This document shows, one piece after another, positions 1 through 12,109 of a stretch of 64,000 nucleotides of DNA; the first letter of the stretch is position 1, and each line of letters starts with the position of its first letter. A program made the position numbers and the translations under genes. The notes beneath the pieces were generated by a model. It was not told the origin of the DNA, did not search any database, and saw only the letters and a list, made by a program, of their open reading frames with translations. The DNA comes from Catonia carolina (lineage: Eukaryota > Arthropoda > Insecta > Hemiptera > Achilidae), in NCBI GenBank assembly GCA_035578175.1, contig JAQMRL010000002.1:138064171-138128170 (forward strand), written 5' to 3'.

Positions 1-268
1 AAAATTTTAACTTCTGTCCTTTCGTATCTTATTTTTTAGGTTATGGATCCACATATTGCCTCAACTCTAATACGCTGATAATAATAGCTACGTCTTTTTA
101 TAGGTTAGGGTACAACCCAAATAATTGAAAGCAGACACTTGCTTAAACTACGAATATCTAACCAGTATTTTGAATCTGCGAAGCCATGTCCTTTTAAAAG
201 TTATTACCTTCGTTTTAGAAGGTTTTCGAACGTTATAAAAGTTTTTGAAATATCGATAATCTAATATT

Positions 269-607
269 AAAAAAAAAATCTTTTTTTTATAACCCTAACG
301 TGTGTACGTTGCAATCTGTTCAATTGAGAACAATAAGCAACCCCATGACCCAATGAGATGAGGATGATGTGTATGACGTGTAAATGAGGTGTAGTCTTGT
401 ACAGACCCAGGCCGACCATTCCTGAGACAGTATGGTTAATTAAACCCCAACCCATCAAAGTCCACCGGTAACCACTGTCTAGTATTCAAATCCGTATAAA
501 ACTAACTACCTTTACTAGGATTTGAACCAGGAACCTTCGTCTCCGAAAATCAGCTGTTGAACAGCTGACTTCGGCGACGACTTTACCTCTAGACCAACCC
601 GGTGGGT
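269..607 (-). mobile_element. SINE A copy, tRNA-headed, with TSD
   Basis: Read on the minus strand it starts CCCACCGGGTTGGTCTAGAG (A-box region), has a B-box-like GGTTCAAATCC, and ends in an A/T-rich tail. It shares the full body with copies near 4.4, 14.3, 18.9 and 22.5 kb. ATCTAATATT occurs at 259-268 and again at 608-617, a perfect 10-bp target-site duplication, so this is a complete retrotransposed insertion. It does not code for protein. Confidence 0.9.
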
Positions 608-617
608 ATCTAATATT

Positions 618-3195
618 TAATACAGTTTATTTACTTTTCTTCTTAAGTGTGTCGGCTTAAAAAAATCTTAAATCAAATATCGCTCAGTGTTTCTGGTAAA
701 ATCTATTTCATGGGTAAGCCATCGTGTTATGGTTTAGTAAAGTTTTATTGGATACGTAACTTTGGGGATATAAATTAAAAGTACTTCAAGGGTACCCAGA
801 ATCTCTATCTCTGTAATGTTAATGTAAGGAACATTTTCTCAAAAACTATAACAGTTATCCTGTCCAAGTTTTCTGTGGTTACTTTTCAGGGTATTCTACA
901 CCCATAGAATTAGTAGCATCTTTATATATTGTTAGGAAGGTAAGAAAATGTTTTTTTTTAAACTACCACTTTTGAAAATTATAATTTTTGCCTATTTAAT
1001 TAAGTGGAAAATTCAAACACATTATTTTACTGTAATATTAACTCAGTACATTGCAATTGTGGTATAAAGGGCTGTGCAAAAATGTCATTGAAATCCGTTC
1101 ACAGTTGGCTGAGAAAATGTTCCTTATGTGTCAAAAATAGCTATTTACGGGAAACAAGAAGAAACTAAAAGAGAACACATTATAAATACTGCAAAACAGT
1201 TACCTCTAATACATTGCAGGATCATAATCTGGAAATTCCTCTACTGTTAGTTACATTCACAGCTGGTCTAATGCCAACGTAAAGTTTTAAAACAAAACAC
1301 CAAAATAAGAATTTATCGTTTGTCATTCAAAAAAATAGATGTGTTTATGCAAACTGGTAACGTTTAGAAAATAACGTAAGGGTTCACAAATTTTTAATTT
1401 TTTGGGGAGAATAAAACTACAGAAACCCCAACAAATTATACATCATTGGATGCAGAAAACTCTAAATTTTAATAATAGACAAAAAACTGGATATGTGAAA
1501 ATTTTCAATTTCCTCCGTTCCGGGTACCCTTAAAAGTAATTCACTCTAACGCCAGACATTACAGTGTATGTAAAAAGTGAAGATGTTAAGAAAGAGAAAG
1601 AACTGGAAGAGTTAATAGTATTCAAGTGGTTTAGGACAGTGTTAAAAGAAATCATACTTATACAGTCAGTTCTAAAAATAAAATAACTTCGTTTTACTAA
1701 GTAGAATGATTCGAAATTGAAACCAACATTTAAATTAAGGACCTAAACACGTTTTGGGATAATAAAATATTTTCATTTTAAAGCTCTACCATAAAAGTTA
1801 TACTAGACTTAAATAAACTAAATTAATTTATAATTGTTCTACGTAAAAATACTTAATTAAAATAATCATTGTTTCCTTTTACAGAAAATATATTTAAAAA
1901 AATATATAAAAAACAATAAATTAAATTAATGTAAAAAGAAAATTAAGTTAAACCGAGTACAACGTTTTTTTATCAATTTCTTTTTCTATTACCATGTTAT
2001 TTGTTTAGGTTATGTAGGGTGTATGCGCAAGATCAAAGAAAATAGGGTTTGGGTTCAGACATGCGTACTTTATATTCGGTGGTAGTAGTAGAGAGAAGTA
2101 AGCTGCACTTCGTTGACTAGGGTATCAGTGAAACAGACCTAAAACAAGGTCTGCATTACATAGTAAAATTGTAGGTAATCTGTATTATACAATAATAAAG
2201 TATATAATATTTGATTAAATCGGTGTGGTTACCAGTTTATTATTCATTATTTTTAATGTTACTTAACCGTTATTATATTATGTAGTCAGTTATTCAATAT
2301 ATTTAAACTATGCTCTTACATATATGACGATATATATACACCTTATTAAGTATTTCATACATATATGTTTATTGTAACACTCAATGATTTGTTAATTACA
2401 AAAAGCGGTACTTCTTTTAGTGATCGGTGTGTTTGATTAATAAAACCCCCGTTGTTTCCGGGATTGTAATTATTCAACTCAGTAAATAACTCGTAACTAA
2501 GTCCAGGTAAGTCAATTTTACATATTATTTATAAATAAATATATCAACATAAAAACTCGTATATTTTTGTTTTCTTTTAATGTGATTTTTCAATAATAAT
2601 GCGATACAAAAGAAGGCATGAAGTATCTAAAAAAATCTTAACGAAAAATACTAAATGAGCTATAAAACTTTGGGAATTTTATGAGATTAATTTTTATTCC
2701 CTTAAGTGGAAACACGAATAAAGAGTGAGTGGTTTAATAAAGAAATCGAAGTATATTTTATTAATTTTGAAAATAATGCACTCAGAAGTTTTAGAAAATT
2801 TTTAGACCTTTAATTCTGTACATGAATTTTTTAATGTACTTTAACTTCCAGAAATAAATGTATTTCCCTGAGGAGTGGATGATTTTCATTGAGAAATATA
2901 GGTTATTTTCTTCAATGAATTTCAATTTTAGTTCACAATAGTAATATTATTTTGTACTATTATTATTTTTTTAATAACCAGTGAGACGGTTTCACAATGT
3001 ACTATATATTGAAACGGTTGGTAAATTATATATGATGATACATTTGTTAACGAGGTTTTTAAATTGAATCATAAGCTGTTAATAATTGAAAGATGGAAAG
3101 ATATTTTTATTTTTGGTTAGATTCTAGACATTTTGTCAGTTCAAGACCTATTAACACAGTTTATTTACGTGCTGCAACTGATCATTTGATGGAAC
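618..3195. other. AT-rich sequence, no gene recognised
   Basis: Both strands have only short ORFs with no recognisable motif. No repeat family found elsewhere in the window appears here. A slightly GC-richer patch near 2,000-2,170 has no supported function. Confidence 0.6.
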
Positions 3196-3199
3196 TTTA

Positions 3200-3645
3200 G
3201 GAAGTTCGTAATAAAAAAAAAACCGGGTTAGGTCCCTGATCTTTTATAAATTCAAACTGTAATCTGCTATTATGTAAAGAAGTTGGGATGTCCATCTCTT
3301 CCGAGATCGTCCAATACCACGTTTTCCACTTGGCTTGTAAATAAACACCTATTTGGGAATCAATCATCTTACCTGTATTTCTGAATAATAGTTGACACCA
3401 TCCTTGGTACATTATAAATACTAAGTTAATGCCCAACATCTTCATTTATTTTATGGTTCAGCAATTTATAGCCTGATAAAGATCTTAAAAATCTCATCTC
3501 AGCGGCCTTTTTTTCTTGATATCTACTGAGAAGTCAGGGTCCAATACTCTGAACCGTATATTAAAACTGGTAGAACCAAAAAGTAATGTGATAAAATTTT
3601 AAAACGGTGTTCTTCGCACTCTACCGACATGCGTTTTCCTCAAAA
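3200..3645 (-). pseudogene. RTE-like non-LTR retrotransposon 3' relic
   Basis: Conceptual minus-strand translation gives, across frameshifts, the C-terminal part of an RTE-like reverse transcriptase. A segment AAEMRFLRSLSGYKLLNHK lies downstream of a degenerate YGSE-WTL block. Near 3,288-3,339 there is YKPSGKRGIGRSRKRW, the basic GRPRKRW-type tail typical of these elements. No catalytic domain is left. The 5' end is truncated, as usual for target-primed insertions. Confidence 0.75.
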
Positions 3646-3649
3646 TGTA

Positions 3650-4430
3650 GATAATCCTTTGAAACTTTTCAATTTAATTTCTACATCTCGTAATTTTGTA
3701 TAAGAACGATCTAATCCCAAGTAAATTAACTAATACTACTGTTGTTTGTCATTTAAAACCTCTTTGTTTTTGAGATGTACCTTTGAAACCAATCACTTTA
3801 GAAAGATAAATTTAAAAAAATGACTGACAGATTTTAAAGTAATGTAAATTTCCCTGTGGTTTTTTTAAATGAGAATTTCAGCGGATAATCAAATTCCATT
3901 TAAATGAACATTCGTAAAATAAAAAGAAAAAACTGAACAATTTAAAATGTAATTAAAAACAACAATAAAATATAAACATTATTTCTGAGGTATGAAATTT
4001 TTTATAATAAAGACGGTAAAAATGTTTTTATCTAATTCTTTTGTTTAAATCATTTTTATAGAGAAGACTTACGTCATTTCAAAATAATTCCTGTCTTTAA
4101 ATCTCTTTATAATCGGATCACGGCTAAACCTATGTGCACGAGTCTTTACGAGAAATATCAGTGTAATAACGTAATCTAAAATAAATTGAAATCCACCCGT
4201 ACCTTCCGTAGGCATAAATTTACATTTAATTCTAAATACGATTAACTATTTAAATTTTGTACTTAAAATCTGTGTGAAATAATGAAGATCTACAAAAAAT
4301 TGCTAGTCAAGTTACCAATCAACTTTGTCTATCGAAGTGTATCGAGGCAGTATAATGAAAACATTCAATAATCACCACTCTGGTGCAATTATTATAACAT
4401 TTCCAATTGAAGCTCTTCAGTTCATTTTTC
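3650..4430. other. No gene recognised
   Basis: AT-rich sequence with scattered stops in all frames. I see no repeat shared with the rest of the window. Confidence 0.55.
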
Positions 4431-4434
4431 TACC

Positions 4435-4758
4435 ACCCACCGGGTTGGTCTTGAGGTAAATTTGTCGCCGCAAGTTAGCTGTTTAACAGCTGATTTTAGG
4501 AGACGAAGGTTCTGGTTCAAATACTAGTAAAGGTAGTTACTTTTATTTGCATTTCAATACTAGACAATGACTACCGATGTTCTTTGATGGTTAGGGTTCA
4601 ATTAACCATACTCTCTTAGGAATGGTCGGCCTGGGTCTGTACAAGACTACAACTCATTTACACGTTTAACATATTATCCTCATTCATTGGGTCACGGGGT
4701 TGCTTAATGTTCTGAATTGAACAGATAGCAACGTACGCACATTAGAGATACAAAAAAA
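4435..4758 (+). mobile_element. SINE A copy
   Basis: Begins CCACCGGGTTGGTCTTGAGG and carries the B-box region near 4,510. It ends in a short A run after TTAGAGATAC. TCTACC lies at 4,429-4,434 and again after the A tail at 4,759-4,764, a possible short TSD. Divergence from the other copies is moderate. Confidence 0.85.
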
Positions 4759-4759
4759 T

Positions 4760-5285
4760 CTACCCTCTAGAAAGTCATCTAAAGTTTAAATACAACCTCT
4801 TTAATATTAAAAAGTTGGAATTTAAAAAATAAAATAGAAATTTATTATTTTTAAAGGCATAGCGATTCACTGTTAAATTATATTATTGAGTGAAGAACCT
4901 AAGAGGCGGCTACTGTTTTTCATTCATGTCGGGCTTTTTGAAAGTTTATTCATGCAGCAAGTGAATGGCGACCAATGAAAACAAGTAAAGACAAATAGCC
5001 AGACCTAAACGGGACTCGTTGCCGGAACTCCTATCACATAAGGCAGAGTTTTGGACATAATGCGAATTTACCTAAATTTTGGCCGACTACCAATAAAAGT
5101 AGTATTCAACAGTCAATAACTTTTTCATTAACAATCATGTCTCAAGGCTCTCTGAAGATGAAACATATTTTTTGTAAATAATAATTATGCACAAAAATTT
5201 ACAGCAGAAAATTTTACCTCAGATCTAAATTCTAGAAATGAAGGACCGTACATATTCTCTTAGTTCGAAATCTGTTTTATACAGT
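4760..5285. other. No gene recognised
   Basis: A single-copy-looking spacer between SINE A and SINE B. No coding signal was found. Confidence 0.5.
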
Positions 5286-5289
5286 CACT

Positions 5290-5690
5290 GCCCATAACAG
5301 GCATATGGAGTGTTAAATTGTTTGCACTCGATCTGCTAGTTGTAGGGCTGCAAAAAATTGTTCTGTTTCTTTTTACATGATCAGTCAATTATATGACTAA
5401 ACCATTTAAGAACAGATGAGGTAGATATGTAAAATATACTTGTCAGATTTAGCATTCTGAGAATAATGAATTTTATTATGCACCCAGACCCTGTGGTGAA
5501 TGAAGTGAAAGTCTCATTTGTAGGATGGAAAGTAGATGCTTTTTCAGAGGGTCTGGCATGCTGATAAGCATACTTTTTTACTCACTGAGGAAGGTAATTG
5601 TAAACTACCTCACTCCTCGGTTTACTTAGTAAAGCCTCTAGAGGTTCAAACCAGCCTTTCGGCTGATGACCTAAACAACAAACAACAACA
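5290..5690 (+). mobile_element. SINE B copy
   Basis: Starts TGCCCATAACAGGC and includes the block GAAGGTAATTGTAAACTACC. A B-box-like GGTTCAAACC lies at 5,643-5,652, followed by the tail hairpin AGCC-TTTC-GGCT, then GATGACCTAAACAACAA. The same architecture recurs in seven other copies in the window. An ORF crosses it but codon use and repetition argue against a protein. Confidence 0.88.
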
Positions 5691-6138
5691 TTGTCATTCT
5701 TTAAAATTTGGTGTATTTGTAAAACTTTTTTTGAACATAGTTCTGTTCTTTCCTTCACAGTGTAGTTGCTCTTAGTAAGAAAAAAATAAACAATCTCTCA
5801 TGAAAAATCTAATTCAATATTTACTTTAAAAGATAAAATATCAAAACATTGAAACGCTGAATGATGTTTGTAAAATATTTACGGTCTACTTGATCCGTGG
5901 GGAGTATTAAACATTACAACTGTTTTCAGCGAAATGTTATTAAATTAATATCAATCCTTGTATTACAAATAAAAACACGTTTCGTTTTATACTCTCTGCT
6001 AATTCCATTTAATAAATAACACTATTTTCATGTTCACTTATAAACGTAAAGTGGATTTACTGTAAATCTAGCAGAAATATTGTTTGAAATTGTGTTTATA
6101 TGCAGAGGTATGAACTAATTTTCTAGTTCTGAATTTTT

Positions 6139-6268
6139 ACTTTCTCTTGCCTATATGAATATATAGGAAGGAAAGTATTGTTTTCATGTCGATTTTTCGA
6201 AATCGAGTTTTCACCGGATCTACTCGTTTTCAGACCCCCTGAACCCAAAAAACATGTTTTTAGCGATT

Positions 6269-6332
<64 letters not shown>

Positions 6333-7106
6333 CAAAATATCTCAAGAACGGAACATCGTACGAACTTGAAACTTAAAATTAAAGTTAGATACCACTAGAG
6401 GACCCGCACAAACATTTTCATCAAAATCGGTCAACCGGAAGTAGAAGTTTATTCGTGTAATTTTTCACTTTTTTGCGATTTTCTCAAAAACGGCTCCTAC
6501 AATTTTTTTTTAAAAAATCGCCTCATTTAGTAAATTTTTTATTCTCTACAAGATAAGGTAGGCGCCATTTCTGCTAAAATTCTTGGTGAGGCTGTTTTCT
6601 CGCAAAAAAATTGTTCTTTTAAGAATGCGACTTAATATGAATTTTAGCACAAAAATCTATCTAGTAAAAGTTGTAGAGAATTTAAAATTCTACAACTTTT
6701 ATTTCAAACGTTTTTTGTATAACGCTGTATGTTAGCGGTAATTAGCGATTTTCTGTTTTTTTCTCACGAAAACGTGCGAAAAATCGATTTTTTAAAGATT
6801 TCGGCCTTAGAATGCATTTTACGACAAAAATGTGTAAAATTAAATTTATAGAAAACTACAACTTTATTTATAAGCTTTTTTCTGTACAGAGCCTAGTTTA
6901 CCGTCAAATAATGATTTTCCGTATTACATTAAACTAAACTGAGGTTGGTTTTCTTTTGCATCATTCACTCATGATTAAAATTAGGTTATGTTTTTTGAGG
7001 TTAGTTTTTTGTTTATTTTTAATGTTTTATTAATAATGCTAGGTTATATTGTTCATTATTTGCATTGAGAAGATAAAGTTGTGTAAGTGTTACACACCAG
7101 ATATTT
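6139..7106 (+). mobile_element. Repeat D, MITE-like, with GT microsatellite
   Basis: A roughly 950-bp repeat that matches sequence at 57.3 kb (+), 48.9 kb (-), 60.2 kb (-) and 9.4 kb (+). It begins ACTTTCTCTTGCCTATATG. An imperfect inverted version of ACTTTCTCTTGCC lies near its other end (7,066-7,079), and similarity between copies runs on to about 7,106. It has no credible ORF; the His-Thr and Val-Cys repeat ORFs here are translations of the GT tract. The class is uncertain: a non-autonomous DNA transposon is the best guess. Confidence 0.75.
6270..6330. repeat. (GT)n microsatellite, about 30 units
   Basis: An uninterrupted GT run inside repeat D. The same position is short and interrupted in the copy at 57.4 kb, and a moderate CA tract in the inverted copy at 49.74 kb. 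Confidence 0.98.
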
Positions 7107-7109
7107 AAG

Positions 7110-8195
7110 AGTAAGAATAATTTTAAAAAACGAAGAAATTTTTTTGGGAGTTTATAATAATATTACTTTCTACAAATAAAGTAATTTCGTTAAATTTGTC
7201 GGATTTAAAATTTTGAGTTACTTCCAGTGTGTTATCGCTATTGAACCCGGAGCTGACGGCATTGCAATTTACTACTCTACCATTATGCCATTGAGATGTA
7301 CAAGATTACCTTATTAAAATTGAATCCTGTGAGAAAAATAGGAGAAAAAAAACAAATTACCAATCTACATTATAATTGTACGAGTAGTTTAAATTTGTAT
7401 AATATTTTTCATGACAATTAATATGTCAAAATTTGTACTGTGACTCCCCTTGAGAGATTAGGTAATGACAGATCACAAAAACAATGTAGGTCTATTATTT
7501 TGTTACGAACAACCCCTAAATTTAATTAATAAAATTAAACCTTTAATAAAAAGGATGGAAGAGATCAAATTCTTTTTTAAATGTGTATTATAATAAAGTA
7601 ACGTAAACAGGATGATTATTATGCTTGTCATCTGAGGCTTAAGGGATTTGAAGTTATTACTAGAAATTTATACATTTTATATTAAACCAAGTAAACTACC
7701 GAAGAATTTAAAGTTTATATTTCAGAAACAAAATATCGTAAAATTTCAGAAACGAAGTTTATCTTTTTAAAATTCTGATATGATCTCTGTAGAGTTGGTT
7801 TATGGGCAGCGCCTAACTTTTAGGATATTGAGCCGTTTACGAAGGAAGGATTAACCTGACCCCTTCTTTAACCTTAATGCTCTGTGCCTATAAAAATATT
7901 TTATTTATAACTCATGAAGCCATGAGTTATTATTATTATTCTTATTTATACTCTCCGATCTAACGCATTATAATTTTATGAGGTTTAAAAATTACCTATA
8001 AATATACGAAACCATAAAATATAGCTAGAGAGGATTTACTGAACACTGTCACCATTGCCCTATATTTATATTTTACATTATAGAACCAGATAATGTTCTT
8101 TAAAAATGTACAGTGACAACAGATTTTGAAAAAGTTTGAACCGAATAGAAATATTGTTAAGATTCTTTAAATTCTTTTAAAGAATAGCTCAAACA
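7110..8195. other. No gene recognised
   Basis: AT-rich spacer between repeat D and the solo LTR. No motif or long ORF is supported. Confidence 0.5.
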
Positions 8196-8198
8196 TAT

Positions 8199-8774
8199 TG
8201 TGACACTTATTGCTAAGGTCCGTTTCGGGATCTAGGTTATTAAATAATTAATACACTAAAGTTTACAAATTACAAATATTTATTAGACTAAAAGATTACA
8301 AAATAAATGATTAGACTAATTATAATTAAATAACACAATAAATGATTTAATAATTCACTTAAAATAAATAACAAACAATAAATAACTTAATAATTTACTT
8401 AGCCTACTTACAATCACTTTTATAGATTACACTAACATACAACGCAAACTGAATTCACAAAACTACACATTAACTTTACAATACACTCACAACAAAGGCA
8501 GTATAACAATCTTACTCGGATACGTAATCTGTTTACGCACCTCGATAATCACACGGCAAAGATCACACGAATACTGACTGACCGCACTCGGTGGTCTCTT
8601 TTTATACCTACTCATTCATAAAGATTGTTCCAGAATAAAGTAGTGAAATCTACTCAAGTACAAAAATAACTCTTTATTTATGAATGCTAGAAAAATCTTG
8701 TTAATAGGTCAACAAAAAGTCTTTTGTAAATAGAAAACGTAAACAACCTGCCTCCCTCATAATAGCTGTACACA
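8199..8774 (-). mobile_element. Solo LTR, probably Ty3/gypsy-like
   Basis: On the minus strand it starts TGTGTACAGC and ends AAGTGTCACA, so it has TG...CA ends. Inside are a TATA-like GGTATAAAAAG near 8,600 and an AATAAA near the 3' part. The 3' portion, with CCCGAAACGGACCTTAGC, is shared with the LTRs at 26.0 and 55.4 kb. ATAT precedes it (8,195-8,198) and ATAC follows (8,775-8,778), a 4-bp TSD with one change. No internal gag or pol sequence adjoins it. Confidence 0.75.
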
Positions 8775-9017
8775 ATACCTAAACTTTATGATAGTTATTA
8801 CAACCCTTATGAATGAATAGACACTTTTATGGTTACAACTGTCATTTACAAAACTGATCTTATTGTGTATTGTTATTTCTGTCTTTATTACTCTTTCTTG
8901 TTGTTACTATTATTATTTCTTAACTATTTTTATGAATGGAATTCTGGAAGATTCGTGAGCGATCCCGTCTTTTCTTTGAGCTTGTTACAATATTTTATAG
9001 TTGATGATTTTGAGTCA

Positions 9018-9410
9018 TGCCCATAACAGACAAGTGGAGTGTCAAATTATTTACACTCATCTGTTCTTTGCAGGGCTAAAATAAATAGTTCTGTTTCTTA
9101 TCACATGGTCAGCCAATTAAATAACTGAATCATTTAAAAACAGAAGAGGTAGATGTGCAAAAGACACTAATCAGAGTTGTCTCCTCTGAAAGTAATGAAT
9201 TTCATTATACAGCCAGACCCTGTGGTGAATGAAGTGAAGGTATCATTTGCAGAGTGGAAAATATGTGCTTTTCAGAGGGCCCGGTATGCTGATAAGCATA
9301 CTTTTCCACTCAGTGAGGAAGGCAGTGGTAAACCACCTCACTCCTTGTTTTACTTGGTAAAACATCTACAGGTTCAAACCAGCCTTTCGGCTGATGACCT
9401 AAACAACACA
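9018..9410 (+). mobile_element. SINE B copy with TSD
   Basis: Full-length, TGCCCATAACAGAC to the tail hairpin and CCTAAACAACACA. ATTTTGAGTCA at 9,007-9,017 and ATTTCGAGTCA at 9,411-9,421 form an 11-bp TSD with one mismatch. It lies just before a repeat D copy. The 104-residue ORF over this region is not a gene. Confidence 0.92.
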
Positions 9411-9423
9411 ATTTCGAGTCAAT

Positions 9424-9835
9424 TTTTTTACTCTCTCTTACCCTATAAGAAATATGGGGTAAAAGTATTGTTTTCATGTCGGTTTTATTAAATCCCTAAT
9501 ATGCTACCTACAACTTTTATTTAAGCGTTTTTCTACAGTGCTTAGTTTACCGTTAATCAGTCATTTTCCTCATTTTGCTCATTGAAATCAATAAAAAGTG
9601 GGTTTAATTCAAGATTGCGATCTTAATATGCATTTTAGAACGAAATACATGCGGTTAAAGTTTTAGAAAATAACAAAAATCTTAAAACCTTAATGTTAGC
9701 GTTTTATTTTTACAGTGCTTAGCTTAGCGTCAATTAGTGATTTTCCGTATTTTGTTCATCTAAATAAATACAAGTCCAACAGAAGTTGATTTTCATTTAG
9801 CGTCATTCAGTCATGATTAAAATAAAATTATTTTT
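9424..9835 (+). mobile_element. Repeat D, diverged partial copy
   Basis: Starts ACTCTCTCTTACCCTATAAG and GTAAAAGTATTGTTTTCATG, matching the 5' end of repeat D, then skips most of the middle. It resumes with the CAACTTTTATTTAAGCGTTT blocks and ends at GTCATGATTAAAATAAAATT. The GT tract region is deleted. Confidence 0.7.
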
Positions 9836-10229
9836 CATTTACGGTGGCAAAAGAGAGACAAGTGAACTTTTCACGCCAAATTTTTTTATTACTAAAGAAT
9901 ATTTGCAAATGCTCACGTTTGAAACTATTGAGTAAATCTAACAATACATAACATGATAGAGAAAACTGTCTGGAGTTATTCTAAAAGACTATTTACAGAA
10001 ATAAGAAAATAGTCGTGTTGATAAAAATAAAGGAACTATTTACTAAAGTATTATAAGTAAAACTTTTATTAAACATTGAAAAGTCTGTTGTTTGTTTTCT
10101 TGTTATTCGTCTTCGTACTTCACTGTTGTCGAGTAAGTTAATAGCAAGGTGATTGTTGATTTTATAATTGGTGGCAATTTAAGAAATTATCATCTGTAAT
10201 TTTCCTTGTTCCGTCCGTCCGTCATACCC

Positions 10230-10682
10230 AAATGTCAGAAATTACAACAGATAGCAACAAACGATTTTCGGATTCGTAAACTACACAAAAAGATAGTGAG
10301 CCTAAATTGGGTTTGAAGTTCCAATTTTGACCAGAAGTGGTCTAAAACCGGAAGTTAAGAAATCAAAGTCAGAAACTATAAGAGATAGCAACAAACGGTT
10401 TCCGGATTATTAATCTATACAAAACAGTAGGTCAGGATTGGTTTCCGGTTTTGACCGAAAGTGGCTCGGAACTAGAAGTCAAGAAATCAGAATCTGAATT
10501 TGGAAACAAAAATAGTGTCATTCGATTTCCCTTAAAGAGTAGATGTAGAAATCTTTGGGTTTGAAGTTCCAGTTTCGACCGGAAGTGGCCCAAAACTGAA
10601 AGTTCAGAAATAAAAGTTGGAATTTGGAAACAAAAATAGTGTTATTCGATTCCTCTTAAAGAGTAGATACAGAAATCACTAA
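10230..10682. repeat. Imperfect tandem repeat, about 124-bp period
   Basis: Three and a half units share TTTGACCGGAAGTGG-type and AGATAGCAACAAACG-type blocks. The GACC-AAGTGG block recurs near 10,320, 10,445 and 10,570. GAATTTGGAAACAAAAATAG recurs at about 10,496 and 10,619. No coding potential was seen. Confidence 0.85.
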
Positions 10683-10689
10683 TGGTTTT

Positions 10690-11930
10690 TACTGTAAGTC
10701 AAACCTCTTATACAAATAAGCCTTTTTAAATATTTCCACCAGCTATGAGACGCGTAGTCTCTTGAAAGGCATTTTTAAAAAATATGGCTTTGTAGATTAA
10801 GATTTTTTATGGAGTGATAATCTCAATGGTTTACCGTTCAACCAAAAAAGGTATTTATACCGTAAATATAGATGTTTCCGTTTAGTTGTGATGTGTGTCT
10901 CCCAGTTTTATTGTGTGTCAAGATAAATTCCAAAATATTTAATTGGATTTATTTGTTTTTAATGTTTTTTAATTAATTTTTTAACCAAAGGACTACAATC
11001 TTTCTTTATATTTGGAACGGTCTGATTAATTTCATGACCTTTGCAGGGAATTGAACCAGAGCTTAGCCACTGATGTACGATATATCCGTTGATGTTTCAA
11101 TGTTTTGTTGTAGATTACGACAATCAGTTTGCCAAAATTAAGTATTAAACACGAAAAGAAAAGTTAAACATTTCTTTTTAAACTAGTATATGTACTAAAA
11201 TCAAGTATTCATCAAGTTGTAGGCGGGAATCAGTCCCTTAGGAACTTTTAAACACAGCGACTTACCTATACAATTCATGAAACTATTTCGAACTTTGAAA
11301 ATTTTATTGAAATCTAATCATTTTATATCAGCACATAACTGCATAAAAATTTGTTAGTAATTTTTGAAGGGAAAAGTTTTTATTAAATTTGCATCAGCAT
11401 AAACTTTTCTAAAATGGAATTTTAGTGGTAATAGCTTAAAAAAAGGTTTAACGATTTGTTTAACGCTTACTTCTAATATTATGATTTGAAAATGCAAAAA
11501 CTGCATTTTAAAATTATAAAAAAGCATTACCAATTAATTATAGCGTCAAGTTATAAAAGAAACAATTACTGTTTTTGCGTGCAATACTCTCATTTTAAAC
11601 TATAGTAATTAGCTACACGTTAAAAAAAATGTGGGAATTATTAAATTGCTTGTCTCCTCATTTCCATCAGCATAAAGATATATAAAAATTCTAGCGCTCT
11701 ATTAATTTGTTTTCCATGAAAGTTTATTTCTTGATCATTACTTGTTAGAATTAAAGTAAACACAACAAATGTTTTAATACCGCATTATAGTTAGTGTGCG
11801 TCATAACATTGTGCGCTTCAATGTCTAACATTACTAACAGCTTCTACTCGATCTTCGTCTGCCACAGTTCCGCAAATACAAATAAATACAAGTAATGCAA
11901 ATTTATGTCATACAAAAAGTAACTATATTG
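10690..11930. other. No gene recognised
   Basis: AT-rich spacer with no shared repeat, hairpin or exon-like segment that I could support. Confidence 0.5.
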
Positions 11931-11937
11931 TTAAATT

Positions 11938-12104
11938 TTTTTTGTTTAACGTCTGACTGTTTTGCAATTTCTGCTAATGCAGACGGTGAAGAATGATAAT
12001 ATATGAAAAGGAGTGATGAAAAAATCCCAGACCTGACCGGGAATCGAACCCGGGACCCTGGAGTAGAAGCCATTTGCACTAACCACTACGCCAACGGGCC
12101 GGCC
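11938..12104 (-). mobile_element. SINE C copy, tRNA-like head
   Basis: On the minus strand it begins GGCCGGCCCGTTGGCGTAGT (A box TGGCGTAGTGGTTAG) and has the B box GGTTCGATTCCC. It continues through a GTCTGCATTAGCAGAAATTG block to GACGTTAAAC and an A-rich tail. The head is tRNA-derived in style, but the rest does not fold as a tRNA, so this is a SINE and not a functional tRNA gene. Confidence 0.85.
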
Positions 12105-12109
12105 GTTGT

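Noticed and set aside
6123..6369. Two ORFs with long His-Thr or Val-Cys runs
   Set aside because: They are frame translations of the GT microsatellite in repeat D, not proteins.
9177..9491. 104-residue ORF starting MSPLKVMNF
   Set aside because: It lies on a SINE B copy; similar ORFs recur at 38.3, 44.1 and 53.2 kb only because the SINE does.
12030..12104. tRNA gene
   Set aside because: A and B boxes are present, but no full cloverleaf or acceptor pairing is seen, and the sequence continues into the SINE C body shared by other copies.
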